Shown: positions 17,792 to 29,712, counted from the stretch's first letter. The stretch is DNA of 64,000 bases from Ardenticatenales bacterium (GCA_020634795.1 JACKAZ010000003.1:248001-312000); one strand, 5' to 3'. The notes: generated by a model not told the origin, from the letters alone. Numbers and translations are program-made.

Positions 17792-18618
17792 TGTCTTATC
17801 CTCAGCTCGGCAGCGTACTCAACGGCATTTCGCCGACCGATCTGGTCGAGCGGGGCTTTGGGGTGGCCGGGCTGTTTCACGCCTCGCCCCCGAATGGCTG
17901 GTGGGCGGAACGGGGCGAGGCGGCGCTGGCCGACTATTTGCAACCGCTGCGGGAGACAAAGGCTACGATTTCGTGGCACTACCCCGTCATGGTGCTGGCA
18001 CGTTCCAGCCACAGCGGCCACCCCGACTGGTTTGCGCAAGATGAAGGCAAGCGGCGGCGTGAACGGCAGGCCTTCGAGCGCGACATGGAGGTCGCCCTGC
18101 GGTTGGGGGCCGATCATATCGTGACCCACTTCACCCATTACCCGTCGGTGCAGCGGGAGGAGGGGCTGGACGCCAAGCTGGTGGCCGAGACCTTGGGATG
18201 GATGGCCGATCTGCAGCAGCGACATGCCCTGCCGATCTGCTTGGAATGTTTTGGGGATCCGTTCTGGCTCACGATACGTGCCGCGCGCTACGGTCTCTAC
18301 CTCTGTCTGGACAGTGGCCATTTGGTCCGCTCGGCCCAAGAACGCGGCAGTCGCTACCTCGATGATGCGGAAATGATGGCCCCGCTGGTCCGCGTACTCC
18401 ATCTGTGGAACACACGCAGCCTGCCCGGCGAGCACCACGTTCCTTACCACCCCGACCAGCGCCCCGCCGATGGCTGGGCACCGATCTTGGCACTGTTGGG
18501 CCGCGTCTTGCCACGCAATCCCACCGTCCCGATCCTTGCGCAGCCCAGTATGCCACTGCATGGCATCGACCGGTTCTGGGAAGGGTTGGCGTGGCTGGGG
18601 CAGCGGATCAAGCGCTGA
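17791..18618 (+). CDS. xylose-isomerase-like TIM-barrel protein
   Basis: 275 residues starting at the ATG that overlaps the recJ stop; the frame is open further upstream inside recJ but only by chance. Barrel features are LGADHIVTHFTHYP (strand and metal-site region), LPICLECFGDP with Glu, LYLCLDSGHLV with Asp-x-Gly-His, and VRVLHLWNTR, the usual metal-ligand pattern of sugar-phosphate isomerase/endonuclease IV-like barrels. Substrate unknown. Tight coupling with recJ might suggest a DNA-related (endonuclease IV-like) role, but the sequence lacks that family's full signatures. A distantly similar barrel is encoded at 49390. Confidence 0.7.
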   Translation: MSYPQLGSVLNGISPTDLVERGFGVAGLFHASPPNGWWAERGEAALADYLQPLRETKATISWHYPVMVLARSSHSGHPDWFAQDEGKRRRERQAFERDMEVALRLGADHIVTHFTHYPSVQREEGLDAKLVAETLGWMADLQQRHALPICLECFGDPFWLTIRAARYGLYLCLDSGHLVRSAQERGSRYLDDAEMMAPLVRVLHLWNTRSLPGEHHVPYHPDQRPADGWAPILALLGRVLPRNPTVPILAQPSMPLHGIDRFWEGLAWLGQRIKR

Positions 18619-18910
18619 ACGCGCCGTGGGCGGGTCGGCACAGGGTCACCGTACAGGCGACATCTGATCTCCGTGGATCGGCACACGGCTCGCCCGGCAG
18701 TTGGCCGGGCAGTATCGACAAGGTATGCCGCGAGAACAGCTCGACCTGACATCGTTGTGCCCAACATCCCTGTCGGGGCGGGCCTTGTGCCCGCCCGCCT
18801 CAGCAAGCACGCGATGCGCTTCGGATCGCCCGCTGAAAACACGCGGGGCGCGGCCCTTCGAAAAGCCCCTATTCTGGTGCGGTCAGATCACGAAAGCCCC
18901 CGACACAGAA
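18619..18910. other. intergenic, nothing recognised
   Basis: About 290 bases between the barrel gene and a strong hairpin. Overlapping chance frames only. Another 200 bases between that hairpin and the tRNA are also empty. Confidence 0.5.
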
Positions 18911-18937
18911 AAACGGGGGGCATATTGCCCCCCGTTT
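18911..18937 (-). terminator. strong bidirectional terminator
   Basis: A perfect 11-bp stem (AAACGGGGGGC with GCCCCCCGTTT) has a 5-base loop. The minus strand then reads five T in a row (including stem bases), the + strand CTTTG. It can end the tRNA-Ser transcript from the right and read-through from the barrel gene on the left. Confidence 0.8.
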
Positions 18938-19135
18938 CTTTGCTCTTTCGTTGGTGCGCTGAATGACTGCTCCAGCCGATCGAATCCAGGTTTACCCAAG
19001 GCACCCAGAAGGATGCGCTTATAGCTGCTTCCTCTCGGACCTGACTCGTTCGCGACCTTCCGCCGCTTGGGACCCAAATACTCTTGCTCGAGCAGCCACG
19101 CAGCACACCAACCCTATTCAGTTGCTCATCTGAGG

Positions 19136-19222
19136 CGGAGAGAGAGGGATTCGAACCCTCGGTTGGGTCTCCCCAACACACGATTTCCAGTCGTGCCCGT
19201 TCGGCCACTCCGGCACCTCTCC
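19136..19222 (-). tRNA. tRNA-Ser (anticodon GGA)
   Basis: 87 bases on the minus strand with the long variable arm of serine tRNAs. The acceptor GGAGAGG pairs with TCTCTCC (one G-U). The anticodon arm has stem CACGA/TCGTG and loop CTGGAAA, giving anticodon GGA, which reads UCC and UCU. The T arm is GAGGG TTCGAAT CCCTC. The discriminator is G; the terminal CCA is not encoded (the genome continues CCT). Confidence 0.95.
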
Positions 19223-19439
19223 GTAAAAGCGCGACCATCTATTATAAGGATCGGGGCGCGTTCGTCAATTCGTTTCGGAAGGTGCAAAGGGCAAGGGCGA
19301 CGCTCTGTGTGAGCCATGATCATGTGTCACCCCCGCCTCCGATGGGCATGCGTGGGGCCGCAGCGTCGCAGGTCAGAGGTAAGGTGATCGGCCCCTGGTC
19401 GAAGACTGTTCCTACAGCTCCCAATTTCCTCAGCCCCCC

Positions 19440-19468
19440 TTGACAGCGACGGATAAATCCAGTATAGT
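19440..19468 (+). promoter_or_regulatory. consensus promoter of the methionine operon
   Basis: A perfect TTGACA at 19440-19445 and TATAGT at 19463-19468 with the optimal 17-base spacer. The SAM riboswitch begins about 27 bases downstream. Confidence 0.85.
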
Positions 19469-19494
19469 CTCGCCCGACAACCAAATACGGCAAT

Positions 19495-19607
19495 TACTCT
19501 TATCCAGAGGGGTGGAGGGACCGGCCCGATGAAACCCCGGCAACCGCAACCGCATTCGCGGCCAGACGGTGCCAACTCCGGCAGATGAAATCTGGAAGAT
19601 GAGAGGT
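19495..19607 (+). promoter_or_regulatory. SAM-I (S-box) riboswitch aptamer
   Basis: P1 is CTCTTATC (19497-19504) with GATGAGAG (19598-19605). Between them are the S-box hallmarks AGAGGGGTGGAGGGACCGGC, CCGATGAAACCCCGGCAACC, GGTGCCAACTCC and GATGAAATC, in the right order and spacing. SAM-I aptamers bind S-adenosylmethionine and repress downstream methionine genes. A terminator follows and metY is the first gene, which fits exactly. Confidence 0.96.
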
Positions 19608-19642
19608 AGGCGAATACAACACTTCTGTGTTGTCAGATACCG

Positions 19643-19672
19643 AACCCTCATCAGCCCGATGACGGGTTTTTT
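19643..19672 (+). terminator. riboswitch-controlled intrinsic terminator
   Basis: AACCCTCATC pairs with GATGACGGGTT (one bulged C) and runs into six T at 19667-19672. It lies 38 bases after the aptamer P1, the expected expression platform: bound SAM should favour this hairpin and stop transcription before metY. Confidence 0.9.
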
Positions 19673-19701
19673 CTTTGTCATGGGGCTGGTGGAGTGATTG
19701 A

Positions 19702-21027
<1,326 letters not shown>

Positions 21028-21076
21028 TTGCCATCAATCGACAGCGCGAGCCATCGCGTTGGGAAAGCAGGAGATA

Positions 21077-22285
21077 ATGAGCGTCATGACGACAGTCGGT
21101 CAGCCGCGCGCCGCAGAGATCGCGGGCGTCGGCTTGGTGAAACCCCGTATCGCACGATGGAAGGCGCCGCTTTCTCTCAAAAGTGGCGCCACGTTGGAGG
21201 GCTTCACGCTCGCCTACGAGAGCTATGGCCGCCTGAACGGACGGCGGGACAACGCGATCCTCATCATGCACGCCCTTTCGGGGGATGCGCATGTGGCGGG
21301 ACGCCATCGCCCCACGGACCGAAAGCCGGGCTGGTGGGACGCCATGATCGGCCCGGGGCGTGCCATCGACACCGATCAGCACTTCGTCCTCTGTGTCAAC
21401 GTGCTGGGCGGTTGCCGGGGTTCCTCTGGCCCCTCATCCACCGATCCGGCCACGGGTCGGCCCTTTGGCCTCTGTTTTCCCATGGTCACGATCCCCGATA
21501 TGGTCGCCGCCCAACTGCGTTTGCTCGACCGACTAGGCATCCAACGGCTGCGGGCGGTGGTGGGGGGTTCGATGGGGGGGATGCAGGCGCTCGAACTGGC
21601 GATTCACCATCCGGATCGCGTGCAGCGCACCCTATTGTTGGCCACAGCCGCCCGCCATTCGGCCCAGCAGATCGCGTGGAACCACATCGGTCGGCAAGCG
21701 ATCATGCGCGACCCACGTTGGCGGGAGGGGGACTATTACGGCCAGGACGCGCCGGCGGATGGGTTGGCGCTGGCACGCATGGTCGGCCATGTCACGTACC
21801 TGAGTGACGCGCGATTGACGCGCCGCTTCGACCGAGACTTACAATTTCGGGAAGCGCTCAGCTATCGTCCGTCGACGGAGTTCGCGGTGGAAAGCTACCT
21901 GGATTATCAGGGGGCGGCCTTTGTCGATCGCTTCGACGCCAATTCTTATCTCTATATCACCCGTGCCCTCGACTACTACGATGCCGCAGATGGCTTTCCC
22001 TCGTTGACGGCGGCCTGTCAATCGATACAGTCGGATGTGGTGGTGATCTCGTTTGACTCGGATTGGCTCTATCCGCCGGAACAGTCTGAACAGATCGTCG
22101 AGGCGCTCCACACCGCTGGAAGATCGGTGAGCTACTACCCACTACAGTCGTGGCTGGGCCACGACGCTTTCCTGCTGGAAGACGAGCAACTGCGGCCCAT
22201 TTTCCGCCATCATTTGCAGCCCAGCCCGCCAAGCGGCCAGCGCCGCGTCATCGCGCCACGCCGACGGGAGGAGCCTGCCCCATGA
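21077..22285 (+). CDS. metX: homoserine O-acetyltransferase
   Basis: 402 residues from ATG 21077, chosen because AGGAG stands 3 bases upstream and the upstream frame adds nothing conserved. An alpha/beta-hydrolase that acetylates homoserine with acetyl-CoA. The nucleophile elbow is [11 protein letters not shown] with Ser165. The acid is Asp329 in [10 protein letters not shown] and the base is His362 in [19 protein letters not shown] and [12 protein letters not shown] line the active site and oxyanion region, as in MetX enzymes. Succinyl specificity (some MetX-like enzymes) cannot be excluded, but the MetY partner supports acetyl. The last bases overlap the next ATG (ATGA). Confidence 0.95.
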   Translation: MSVMTTVGQPRAAEIAGVGLVKPRIARWKAPLSLKSGATLEGFTLAYESYGRLNGRRDNAILIMHALSGDAHVAGRHRPTDRKPGWWDAMIGPGRAIDTDQHFVLCVNVLGGCRGSSGPSSTDPATGRPFGLCFPMVTIPDMVAAQLRLLDRLGIQRLRAVVGGSMGGMQALELAIHHPDRVQRTLLLATAARHSAQQIAWNHIGRQAIMRDPRWREGDYYGQDAPADGLALARMVGHVTYLSDARLTRRFDRDLQFREALSYRPSTEFAVESYLDYQGAAFVDRFDANSYLYITRALDYYDAADGFPSLTAACQSIQSDVVVISFDSDWLYPPEQSEQIVEALHTAGRSVSYYPLQSWLGHDAFLLEDEQLRPIFRHHLQPSPPSGQRRVIAPRRREEPAP

Positions 22286-23718
22286 CTCTCCCCACTCACC
22301 TCTTCAAATTTGGCGGTAGCTCGGTTGGCTCGGTCGAGGCGATCCGCGCGGTGACCGACATTGTGGCCCCCCACGTGAGCAGCCATCGGCTGGTCGTTGT
22401 GGTGTCGGCGATGAGCGATGTGACCGATGAGTTGCTGCGCGGGGCCGCCCTTGCGATGGCAGGGGATGGCGAAGGCTACCCACGGATCGCCGCGCAGATC
22501 GAACATCGTCATGCACTGACATCCGCCGCGTTGGTCAACGATCCGGTAGAGCGGGCAGCGTTGGCGAGCGAACGGGCGCACTGGTTGTCGGCCTACGGCA
22601 ACTGGTGTCGCGCGATTCACACGTTGGGCGACAGTCCGCCCCGCACGCTCGACGCGATCGCGGCTGTGGGGGAGCGGTTGAGCGCACCCCAAGTCGCTGC
22701 TGCTTTGCGCGCCAGCGGGATCAACGCGGAGGTCGTTGACGCCGCCAAGCTGATACGTACCAACGACCGCTTTGGTGCGGCCGTGCCACTCCCATCGGAG
22801 AGTCACCAGCAGATCAAGACGCAACTCGCCCCGTTGCTGGCACGCGGCATCGTGCCGGTGATACCCGGCTTCTTGGCCGCGAATCGGGCGGGCCAAACAA
22901 CCACGTTGGGGCGGGGCGGCTCGGATTACAGCGCCGCGATTATCGGGGCGGCGCTGGCGGTGGACGAAGTGCGCTTCTATAAGGAAGTCGACGGCATCTT
23001 AACCACCGATCCGCGCATTGTGCCGGAGGCGCGGCTGGTGCGCACGATCGGCTACGAAGAATTGAGCGAGCTGACGCACTTTGGCGCCACGGTGTTGCAT
23101 CCCAGAACCATCCAACCCTTGATCGAAGCGGCCATCACGGTGCGGATTATGAATACCTTCAATCCCCACGCGCCGGGCACCTTGGTCGCTGCCGATCAAG
23201 CGACGAGCGAGGCAGAAGCGGGTATCAAAGCGGTCACCGCGTTACGCGATGTGACGCTGGTGCGTGTCAGGGGCACCGCGCCGTTCGAGACGTTGCCCTT
23301 GGTGGGTCGAACCTTTGCCGCCCTTGCCCGCTTGGATGTGCCGCTCCTATTGCTCTCGCAAGGGTCGGCCAAGCAGCAGTTTTGTTTCGCGATCCCGTCG
23401 GCGCAGGCCGCATCTGTACACGCGCTGTTGAGCCGCGAATTCAGCGGGGATAGGCAGGGCATCGGCCCCGAAATCCTCATTGAAGAGAACGCGGTGATTG
23501 TCAGCGCGATTGGCGGTGCCATCCAGCGGATGCCCCGTAGTGCCGAGCGTCTTTTCGCGGCGTTGAATCAAGGCGGTGCGACCATCCAGCCCATGGCCGT
23601 GGCGCTCTCCGAGCACGCACTGACCTTCGTGGTCGCCGACTATCAGGCCGATGCCGCCTTGCGGGCCATTCACGCCCTGACGATGCCAAACGACGCGCGG
23701 CTCGGTAAGGCGGCGTAG
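22282..23718 (+). CDS. aspartate kinase
   Basis: 478 residues from ATG 22282, with GGAGGAG upstream and a 4-base overlap with metX. It phosphorylates aspartate, the first step towards lysine, threonine and methionine. The kinase domain has FKFGGSSVGS (Lys9 in the phosphate site), VVVVSAMSDVTDELL, LGRGGSDYSAAIIGAAL, and YKEVDGILTTDPR. Two ACT-like regulatory parts follow: VTLVRVRGTAPFETLPLVGR and AVIVSAIGGAIQRMPRSAER. This large monofunctional form resembles LysC/AK-III and the kinase half of ThrA. Its place under the SAM riboswitch implies it feeds methionine and is controlled by SAM. Confidence 0.93.
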   Translation: MTLPTHLFKFGGSSVGSVEAIRAVTDIVAPHVSSHRLVVVVSAMSDVTDELLRGAALAMAGDGEGYPRIAAQIEHRHALTSAALVNDPVERAALASERAHWLSAYGNWCRAIHTLGDSPPRTLDAIAAVGERLSAPQVAAALRASGINAEVVDAAKLIRTNDRFGAAVPLPSESHQQIKTQLAPLLARGIVPVIPGFLAANRAGQTTTLGRGGSDYSAAIIGAALAVDEVRFYKEVDGILTTDPRIVPEARLVRTIGYEELSELTHFGATVLHPRTIQPLIEAAITVRIMNTFNPHAPGTLVAADQATSEAEAGIKAVTALRDVTLVRVRGTAPFETLPLVGRTFAALARLDVPLLLLSQGSAKQQFCFAIPSAQAASVHALLSREFSGDRQGIGPEILIEENAVIVSAIGGAIQRMPRSAERLFAALNQGGATIQPMAVALSEHALTFVVADYQADAALRAIHALTMPNDARLGKAA

Positions 23719-23890
23719 GCCGGAACGTGCTGAAGGGGGACGGGCTGTCAGCGCGGCCGGCGTGCATCGGCGCGCGTTGTAGTCTCGTTGTGGTGCAGCG
23801 TTGCGTGTGTACCCAATTCGTGGTGTGCGGTGCTTCGACAAAGTAGTCTTTTGCGGCGCTACGAAAGGACAAAGGCAACATAATGGCGGT

Positions 23891-23919
23891 TTGACATGAT
23901 CGCATTATGATGGTATCAT
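23891..23919 (+). promoter_or_regulatory. consensus promoter of the str operon
   Basis: TTGACA at 23891-23896 and TATCAT at 23914-23919, spacer 17. The rpsL start is ~127 bases downstream, leaving a long structured leader. Upstream (23719-23890) no gene is seen. Confidence 0.8.
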
Positions 23920-23932
23920 TGCCGTTCGTGAG

Positions 23933-24007
23933 CTTCATGGGGACATGAAGTGTTTGTGATTGTATCTGTTCAGCGGACGGCTGCTCGACCAATCAAGCAG
24001 CCGTCCG
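23933..24007 (+). promoter_or_regulatory. rpsL leader with two hairpins
   Basis: Hairpin 1: CTTCATG (23933-23939), loop GGGA, CATGAAG (23944-23950). Hairpin 2: CGGACGGCTGCT (23974-23985) with AGCAGCCGTCCG (23996-24007), a perfect 12-bp stem followed by only three T. It may be an attenuator or a binding site for a ribosomal protein. Confidence 0.6.
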
Positions 24008-24046
24008 TTTATGTGGAATTCACAGAACATCAGGAAGGAAGAGCCG

Positions 24047-24460
24047 GTGCCGACCATTAACCAGTTGGTGCGCAAAGGGCGCGCGCAACAGAAGAAGAAA
24101 AGTAAAGCACCTGCATTCCGCGTAACGTACAACGCGATCAAGGGCAAGACGGAGCGTAACCCCAAGGGGGCGCCCCAACGGCGTGGCGTTTGCACTAACG
24201 TGCGTACCGCCACACCCAAGAAGCCGAACTCGGCGCTGCGTAAGATCGCTCGTGTGCGCCTGACCAACGGTGTCGAAGTGACCGCTTACATTCCGGGCGA
24301 GGGCCACAACCTCCAAGAGCACAACGTGGTGTTGGTGCGTGGGGGCCGTGTGAAGGACCTGCCGGGTGTGCGTTACCACATCGTGCGGGGCGCGTTGGAC
24401 GCGAGCGGCGTGAGTGATCGCAAGCGCGGACGCAGCAAGTACGGAACGAAAAAATCGTAA
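24047..24460 (+). CDS. rpsL: 30S ribosomal protein S12
   Basis: 137 residues from GTG 24047 with GGAAGGAAG just upstream; the usual [11 protein letters not shown] follows the start directly. S12 sits at the decoding centre. Conserved decoding loops are [15 protein letters not shown] and [29 protein letters not shown], the region where streptomycin mutations occur. [14 protein letters not shown] shows the standard Lys of streptomycin-sensitive strains. A basic tail ([14 protein letters not shown]) ends the protein. First gene of the str-S10-spc-alpha cluster. Confidence 0.98.
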   Translation: MPTINQLVRKGRAQQKKKSKAPAFRVTYNAIKGKTERNPKGAPQRRGVCTNVRTATPKKPNSALRKIARVRLTNGVEVTAYIPGEGHNLQEHNVVLVRGGRVKDLPGVRYHIVRGALDASGVSDRKRGRSKYGTKKS

Positions 24461-24493
24461 AGGCCCAAACGGTCAGGCGAGATAAGGTTCCGC

Positions 24494-24626
24494 TGCACTG
24501 AGTGCACGAACCGTAGAAGCGGGCGGTGTGAGAAGACACTGCACCCGAACAAGAGCAATGATCTCCCTCGCGATGGGGGAAAGCCAAGCCACGTCTTGGT
24601 GATCGAGACTTGTTTGTCTACGGTTC
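24494..24626 (+). ncRNA. candidate structured RNA element between rpsL and rpsG
   Basis: A 10-bp perfect long-range helix joins GAACCGTAGA (24508-24517) and TCTACGGTTC (24617-24626). Inside it are three hairpins: 24520-24547 (CGGG-CGGTGT with ACACTG-CA-CCCG), 24562-24580 (TCTCCC with GGGGGA), and 24584-24599 (CCAAG with CTTGG). A further hairpin, TGCAC/GTGCA at 24494-24506, precedes it. Together they form a four-way junction in a 256-base gap with no ORF. In enterobacteria S7 represses from the rpsL-rpsG gap, so a similar role is plausible; this is inference. Confidence 0.6.
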
Positions 24627-24716
24627 AACCCATCAACGGGGATTTTTGTTTGTCATTGACGAAACGCGCAGCGCGACTGCGCGCAAGAACGGTAAAAGGT
24701 TCTGGAGGGAAGGAAG

Positions 24717-25187
24717 ATGCCGCGACGAGGACAGGCGCCAAAGCGCAAAATCGAGCCGGATCCGCGATACGGAAACGAAACACTCGCCCGCTTCATCAAT
24801 AAGATGATGGTGGATGGCAAGAAGAGCTTGGCGCAGCGCATCGTGTACGACGCCTTGGATAGCGCCGCCGAGCGCTTGAATGTGGGGCCGGAGGAAGTCT
24901 TTGAACAGGCGCTCCGCAATGTGACCCCATTGATGGAAGTCCGCCCACGCCGTGTGGGGGGCTCCACCTACCAAGTGCCGATGGAAATCCGTGCGGATCG
25001 CCGCCGCAGCTTGGGGCTGCGCTGGCTGGTCACCGCCACGCGCAACCGCAGCGGTCGCTCGACGACCGAAAAGCTGGCCAACGAACTGATGGATGCCTTC
25101 AACAACAGCGGCGCTGCCGTGCGACGCAAGGAAGAAGTGCACCGCATGGCCGAAGCGAACAAGGCGTACAGCCATTTCCGCTGGTAA
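24717..25187 (+). CDS. rpsG: 30S ribosomal protein S7
   Basis: 156 residues, standard length. S7 nucleates the head of the small subunit on 16S rRNA and touches E-site tRNA. Conserved segments are MPRRGQAPKR, KMMVDGKKSLAQRIVYDAL, FEQALRNVTPLMEVRPRRVGGSTYQVP (rRNA hairpin) and MAEANKAYSHFRW at the end. GGAGGGAAGGAAG precedes the ATG. In many bacteria S7 is the autoregulator of this operon, and the gap in front of this gene carries a structured RNA. Confidence 0.98.
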   Translation: MPRRGQAPKRKIEPDPRYGNETLARFINKMMVDGKKSLAQRIVYDALDSAAERLNVGPEEVFEQALRNVTPLMEVRPRRVGGSTYQVPMEIRADRRRSLGLRWLVTATRNRSGRSTTEKLANELMDAFNNSGAAVRRKEEVHRMAEANKAYSHFRW

Positions 25188-25244
25188 GAGAGAGTTTCCG
25201 GCCGCATCTGTGGGCATGCCCCATGCCGCCAAAGGACAAGGATA

Positions 25245-27320
25245 ATGTCGATAGATCTTAAGAAGATTCGGAACATTGGAATTATTGCCCACATCGACGC
25301 GGGCAAGACCACGACGACCGAGCGCATTCTTTTCTACACCAATAAAACCCACCGCATCGGTGAAGTGCACGAAGGTGCCGCCACGATGGACTGGATGGAG
25401 CAAGAGCGTGAGCGTGGGATCACGATCACGGCGGCTGCCACCACCACCGAATGGCGCGGCCATCAGATCAACATCATCGATACGCCGGGTCACATCGACT
25501 TCACGGTCGAGGTGCAGCGCTCGCTGCGCGTCCTTGACGGGGGCGTGGTGGTCTTCGACTCGGTGGCCGGTGTGGAACCGCAATCGGAAACGGTCTGGCG
25601 ACAGGCCGACCGCTACGGCGTACCACGGGTCTGCTTCGTCAACAAAATGGACCGCTTGGGGGCCAACTTCGACCGTACGATCCAGATGATCGAAGATCGT
25701 CTCAACGCCAATCCGGTGCGCATCCAACTGCCGATCGGGGTGGAAGATAGCTTCCGTGGCCTGATTGATCTGGTCGAAAACAGCGCAATCATTTACACCG
25801 ACGACCTCGGCACGCGCAGCGAGAAAACGAGCATTCCGGCCGATATGGTCGACGAAGTGGCGGCGGCCCGCGAAACGATGATCGAGCGGGTGGCCGAAAC
25901 CGATGATGCGCTGACGCTGAAGTTCCTTGAAGGGGAAGAGATCAGCACCGATGAGCTGAAGGCCGCGCTGCGCAGAGCGACGCTGGCGGGCGAATTGGTG
26001 CCGGTGCTCTGTGGCACGGCGCTCCGCAACAAGGGTGTACAGCCGGTGCTGGACGCCATCGTGGATTACCTGCCCGCGCCGCTCGACGTGCCGCCCGTGA
26101 CGGGCATCGATCCCAACAACGAAGAGGCGCGTCTGGAGCGTGCCCCCAGCAGCGACGAGCCGCTGGCGGCCATCGCCTTCAAGATCGCGGTCGATCCCTA
26201 CGTCGGTCGTCTCGCCTTCGTGCGGGTCTATTCGGGGGTGCTGCGCAGTGGCGAAACGATTCAGAACACGACGCAGGGCAAGCGTGAGCGCATCGGCCGT
26301 ATGGTGCGGATGCACGCCAACAGCCGCGAAGATATCGAAGAGATCAGTGCGGGGGATATCGGTGCCATTCTGGGGCCGAAGAACACCTACACGGGGGATA
26401 CGCTCTCTGATTCGAGCAATCCGATTCTGTTGGAAAAGATCAGCTTCCCCGAACCGGTGATCCGCGTCGCCATCGAGCCGAACTCGAAGGCCGACCAAGA
26501 CAAAATGGGCGAAGGGCTGCGTCGCTTGGCGGAAGAGGATCCGACCTTTAAGGTCGAGGCCAACAGTGAAACCGGCCAAACCGAAATCGCCGGGATGGGC
26601 GAGCTGCACTTAGAAGTGTTGGTCGACCGTCTGTTGCGTGAGTTTAAAGTGAGCGCCCAGGTGGGCCGTCCGCAGGTCGCCTATCGCGAAACGATCACAC
26701 GACAAGTCACGGCGCGCGGTCTCTTCAAACGACAGAGTGGCGGGCGCGGTCAGTTCGGTGATTGCTTGGTTGAATTCAGCCCCGCCGAAGAAGGCGAAGG
26801 CTTCGTTTTCGAAAACGCCATCGTCGGCGGTTCGATTCCGCGTGAATATATCCCTGCGGTCGAGCGTGGGATCAAGGAAGCGATGGAAGGCGGCGTGATC
26901 GCAGGCTACCCGATGGTGGATATCAAGGCGCGCCTGATCGACGGCTCCTACCACGATGTCGACTCTTCCGAAATGGCCTTTAAGATCGCCGGATCGTTGG
27001 CGTTGAAAGAGGCCGTTCCCAAAGCGGGGCCGGTCATCATGGAGCCGATGATGAAGGTGGAAGTGGTGGTGCCGGACGAATACACCGGCACGATCGTGGG
27101 GGATATCTCCAGCCGAAGGGGTCAGATTGAAGGGATGGACCCGCGCGGCGATGGCAGCACCACGGTGCGCGGCTTCGTGCCGCTGAGCGAAATGTTCGGT
27201 TACGCGACCGACCTGCGCTCTTCCACCAGTGGTCGCGGTGTCTTCTCGATGGAGTTCGACCACTACGAGCCGCTGCCCAAAAATCTGGCCGATGAGGTCG
27301 TTTCAGGGAAGCGACGTTAA
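25245..27320 (+). CDS. fusA: elongation factor G
   Basis: A 691-residue translational GTPase driving ribosomal translocation. G1 is [13 protein letters not shown]2 is [11 protein letters not shown]3 is [10 protein letters not shown]4 is NKMDRLGA. Domains II to V follow, including [12 protein letters not shown] and the domain IV tip region ([12 protein letters not shown]). Length and order are normal. It lies 57 bases after rpsG with AAGGACAAGGA before the ATG. Base use is ordinary for the window, unlike the following tuf. Confidence 0.98.
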   Translation: MSIDLKKIRNIGIIAHIDAGKTTTTERILFYTNKTHRIGEVHEGAATMDWMEQERERGITITAAATTTEWRGHQINIIDTPGHIDFTVEVQRSLRVLDGGVVVFDSVAGVEPQSETVWRQADRYGVPRVCFVNKMDRLGANFDRTIQMIEDRLNANPVRIQLPIGVEDSFRGLIDLVENSAIIYTDDLGTRSEKTSIPADMVDEVAAARETMIERVAETDDALTLKFLEGEEISTDELKAALRRATLAGELVPVLCGTALRNKGVQPVLDAIVDYLPAPLDVPPVTGIDPNNEEARLERAPSSDEPLAAIAFKIAVDPYVGRLAFVRVYSGVLRSGETIQNTTQGKRERIGRMVRMHANSREDIEEISAGDIGAILGPKNTYTGDTLSDSSNPILLEKISFPEPVIRVAIEPNSKADQDKMGEGLRRLAEEDPTFKVEANSETGQTEIAGMGELHLEVLVDRLLREFKVSAQVGRPQVAYRETITRQVTARGLFKRQSGGRGQFGDCLVEFSPAEEGEGFVFENAIVGGSIPREYIPAVERGIKEAMEGGVIAGYPMVDIKARLIDGSYHDVDSSEMAFKIAGSLALKEAVPKAGPVIMEPMMKVEVVVPDEYTGTIVGDISSRRGQIEGMDPRGDGSTTVRGFVPLSEMFGYATDLRSSTSGRGVFSMEFDHYEPLPKNLADEVVSGKRR

Positions 27321-27402
27321 GCAAATTCCATGGCGAGCGTGCCGCTTGCCGTGACAGATCAACCGTAGAAACAGACAATCACAGCGTAAGGAGAAGCCTC
27401 AG

Positions 27403-28602
<1,200 letters not shown>

Positions 28603-28616
28603 GTGGTTGGCACGCG

Positions 28617-28650
28617 GTCGCGCAGGAGTCGGGAGCCGGTCCTGCGCGAC
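28617..28650 (+). promoter_or_regulatory. intercistronic hairpin, tuf-rpsJ
   Basis: GTCGCGCAGGA (28617-28627) and TCCTGCGCGAC (28640-28650) form a perfect 11-bp stem with a 12-base loop, 14 bases after the tuf stop. No T run, so not a classic terminator. Confidence 0.65.
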
Positions 28651-28674
28651 TCGTTGTGAAACGAAGAGGAGACT

Positions 28675-28983
28675 ATGGCAAAGCAAAAGATTCGCATCAG
28701 GCTGAAAGCGTACGATCATCGCCTGTTGGATCAATCAGCCCAGCAAATTGTGGAAACGGCGGAACGTAGTGGTGCGCGAGTCATCGGCCCAGTTCCGTTA
28801 CCGACCCGCATCGAGAAATTTACGGTCATGCGCTCGACCTTTATCGACAAGGATTCGCGTGACCAGTTGGAGATTCGGACGCACAAGCGCCTGATCGATG
28901 TGGTGGATCCGGACAGCAAAACGATCGATAGCTTGATGAAGCTGACGCTGCCGGCCGGTGTGGACATTGAGATTAAGTTGTAG
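28675..28983 (+). CDS. rpsJ: 30S ribosomal protein S10
   Basis: 102 residues, normal length. S10 is in the small-subunit head and is also the NusE antitermination factor with NusB. Motifs: [43 protein letters not shown] (the loop that contacts rRNA), [14 protein letters not shown], and the C-terminal [10 protein letters not shown]. It opens the S10 block, after a strong hairpin behind tuf; GAAGAGGAG precedes the ATG. Confidence 0.98.
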   Translation: MAKQKIRIRLKAYDHRLLDQSAQQIVETAERSGARVIGPVPLPTRIEKFTVMRSTFIDKDSRDQLEIRTHKRLIDVVDPDSKTIDSLMKLTLPAGVDIEIKL

Positions 28984-28986
28984 GGC

Positions 28987-29049
28987 TTAAGGTTAGGAGG
29001 GCAAGGCCGCCAGCGCGGCCCGCTGCGCCCCAACCGAACCTCAACCTAA
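28987..29049 (+). promoter_or_regulatory. intercistronic fold, rpsJ-rplC
   Basis: Outer helix: TTAAGGTT (28987-28994) with AACCTAA (29043-29049), one bulged A. Inner hairpin: GGCCGC (29005-29010), loop CAGC, GCGGCC (29015-29020). The rplC start is 21 bases after the fold, so it could affect access to that start. Confidence 0.5.
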
Positions 29050-29069
29050 AATCGTGGGGAAGAGGGACG

Positions 29070-29699
29070 ATGAAAGGTATATTGGGTAAAAAGGTGGGGA
29101 TGACCCAGGTTTACGATCAGAACGGTGAAGCCGTTCCGGTGACCGTAATCGAAGCGGGTCCCTGCTTTGTGACACAGATCAAGACAAAAGAGACCGACGG
29201 ATACGACGCGATCCAGATCGGCTATGGCGAGACGAAAGAGCAGCGTTTGACGCAGCCGCAACGGGGCCACTTGGCCAAAGCGGGGGCGCCACTGGTCCGT
29301 CACTTGCGCGAATTCCGCGTGAATGGGGAGGAAACGCTCGAACTCGGCCAACGGCTGGACGCCTCGGTATTCGAAGTGGGCGACGTGGTGGACGTGACCG
29401 GCACCAGCAAGGGTAAAGGGTTTGCCGGGGTCATCAAGCGTCACAATTTCCAGCGCCAACGCAAGACGCACGGTCAATCCGACCGCGAGCGTGCACCCGG
29501 TTCGTTGGGCGCTGGCTCGACCCCCGGCCGTGTCTTTAAGGGCAAGCGTATGGCGGGCCGCATGGGGAACGACCGCGTCACCGTGCAAAATCTGAGCGTG
29601 GTATTGGTGGATCCCGAACGCAACATTCTGGCCATCAAAGGATCAGTGCCGGGTGCGAAGAACGGGTTGGTCACCATCCGCCAGGCTGTGAAGGCGTGA
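29070..29699 (+). CDS. rplC: 50S ribosomal protein L3
   Basis: 209 residues. L3 is one of the first proteins to bind 23S rRNA and its long loop reaches the peptidyl-transferase centre. Motifs: [18 protein letters not shown] at the N-terminus, [22 protein letters not shown] and [26 protein letters not shown], which make up that loop. The loop includes the Gln that is methylated in some bacteria. Length typical. It follows rpsJ after an 86-base gap containing a folded region, and is 13 bases before rplD. Confidence 0.98.
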   Translation: MKGILGKKVGMTQVYDQNGEAVPVTVIEAGPCFVTQIKTKETDGYDAIQIGYGETKEQRLTQPQRGHLAKAGAPLVRHLREFRVNGEETLELGQRLDASVFEVGDVVDVTGTSKGKGFAGVIKRHNFQRQRKTHGQSDRERAPGSLGAGSTPGRVFKGKRMAGRMGNDRVTVQNLSVVLVDPERNILAIKGSVPGAKNGLVTIRQAVKA

Positions 29700-29712
29700 T
29701 AGGGACTGAATC

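Noticed and set aside
18888..19238. open frame covering the tRNA-Ser gene
   Set aside because: The tRNA fold explains the sequence; a protein read through it is chance.
24633..26609. 658-codon open frame on the minus strand opposite rpsG and fusA
   Set aside because: It is a shadow of the GC-rich codon pattern of the genes on the + strand; His/Arg-rich, no family, no ribosome site.
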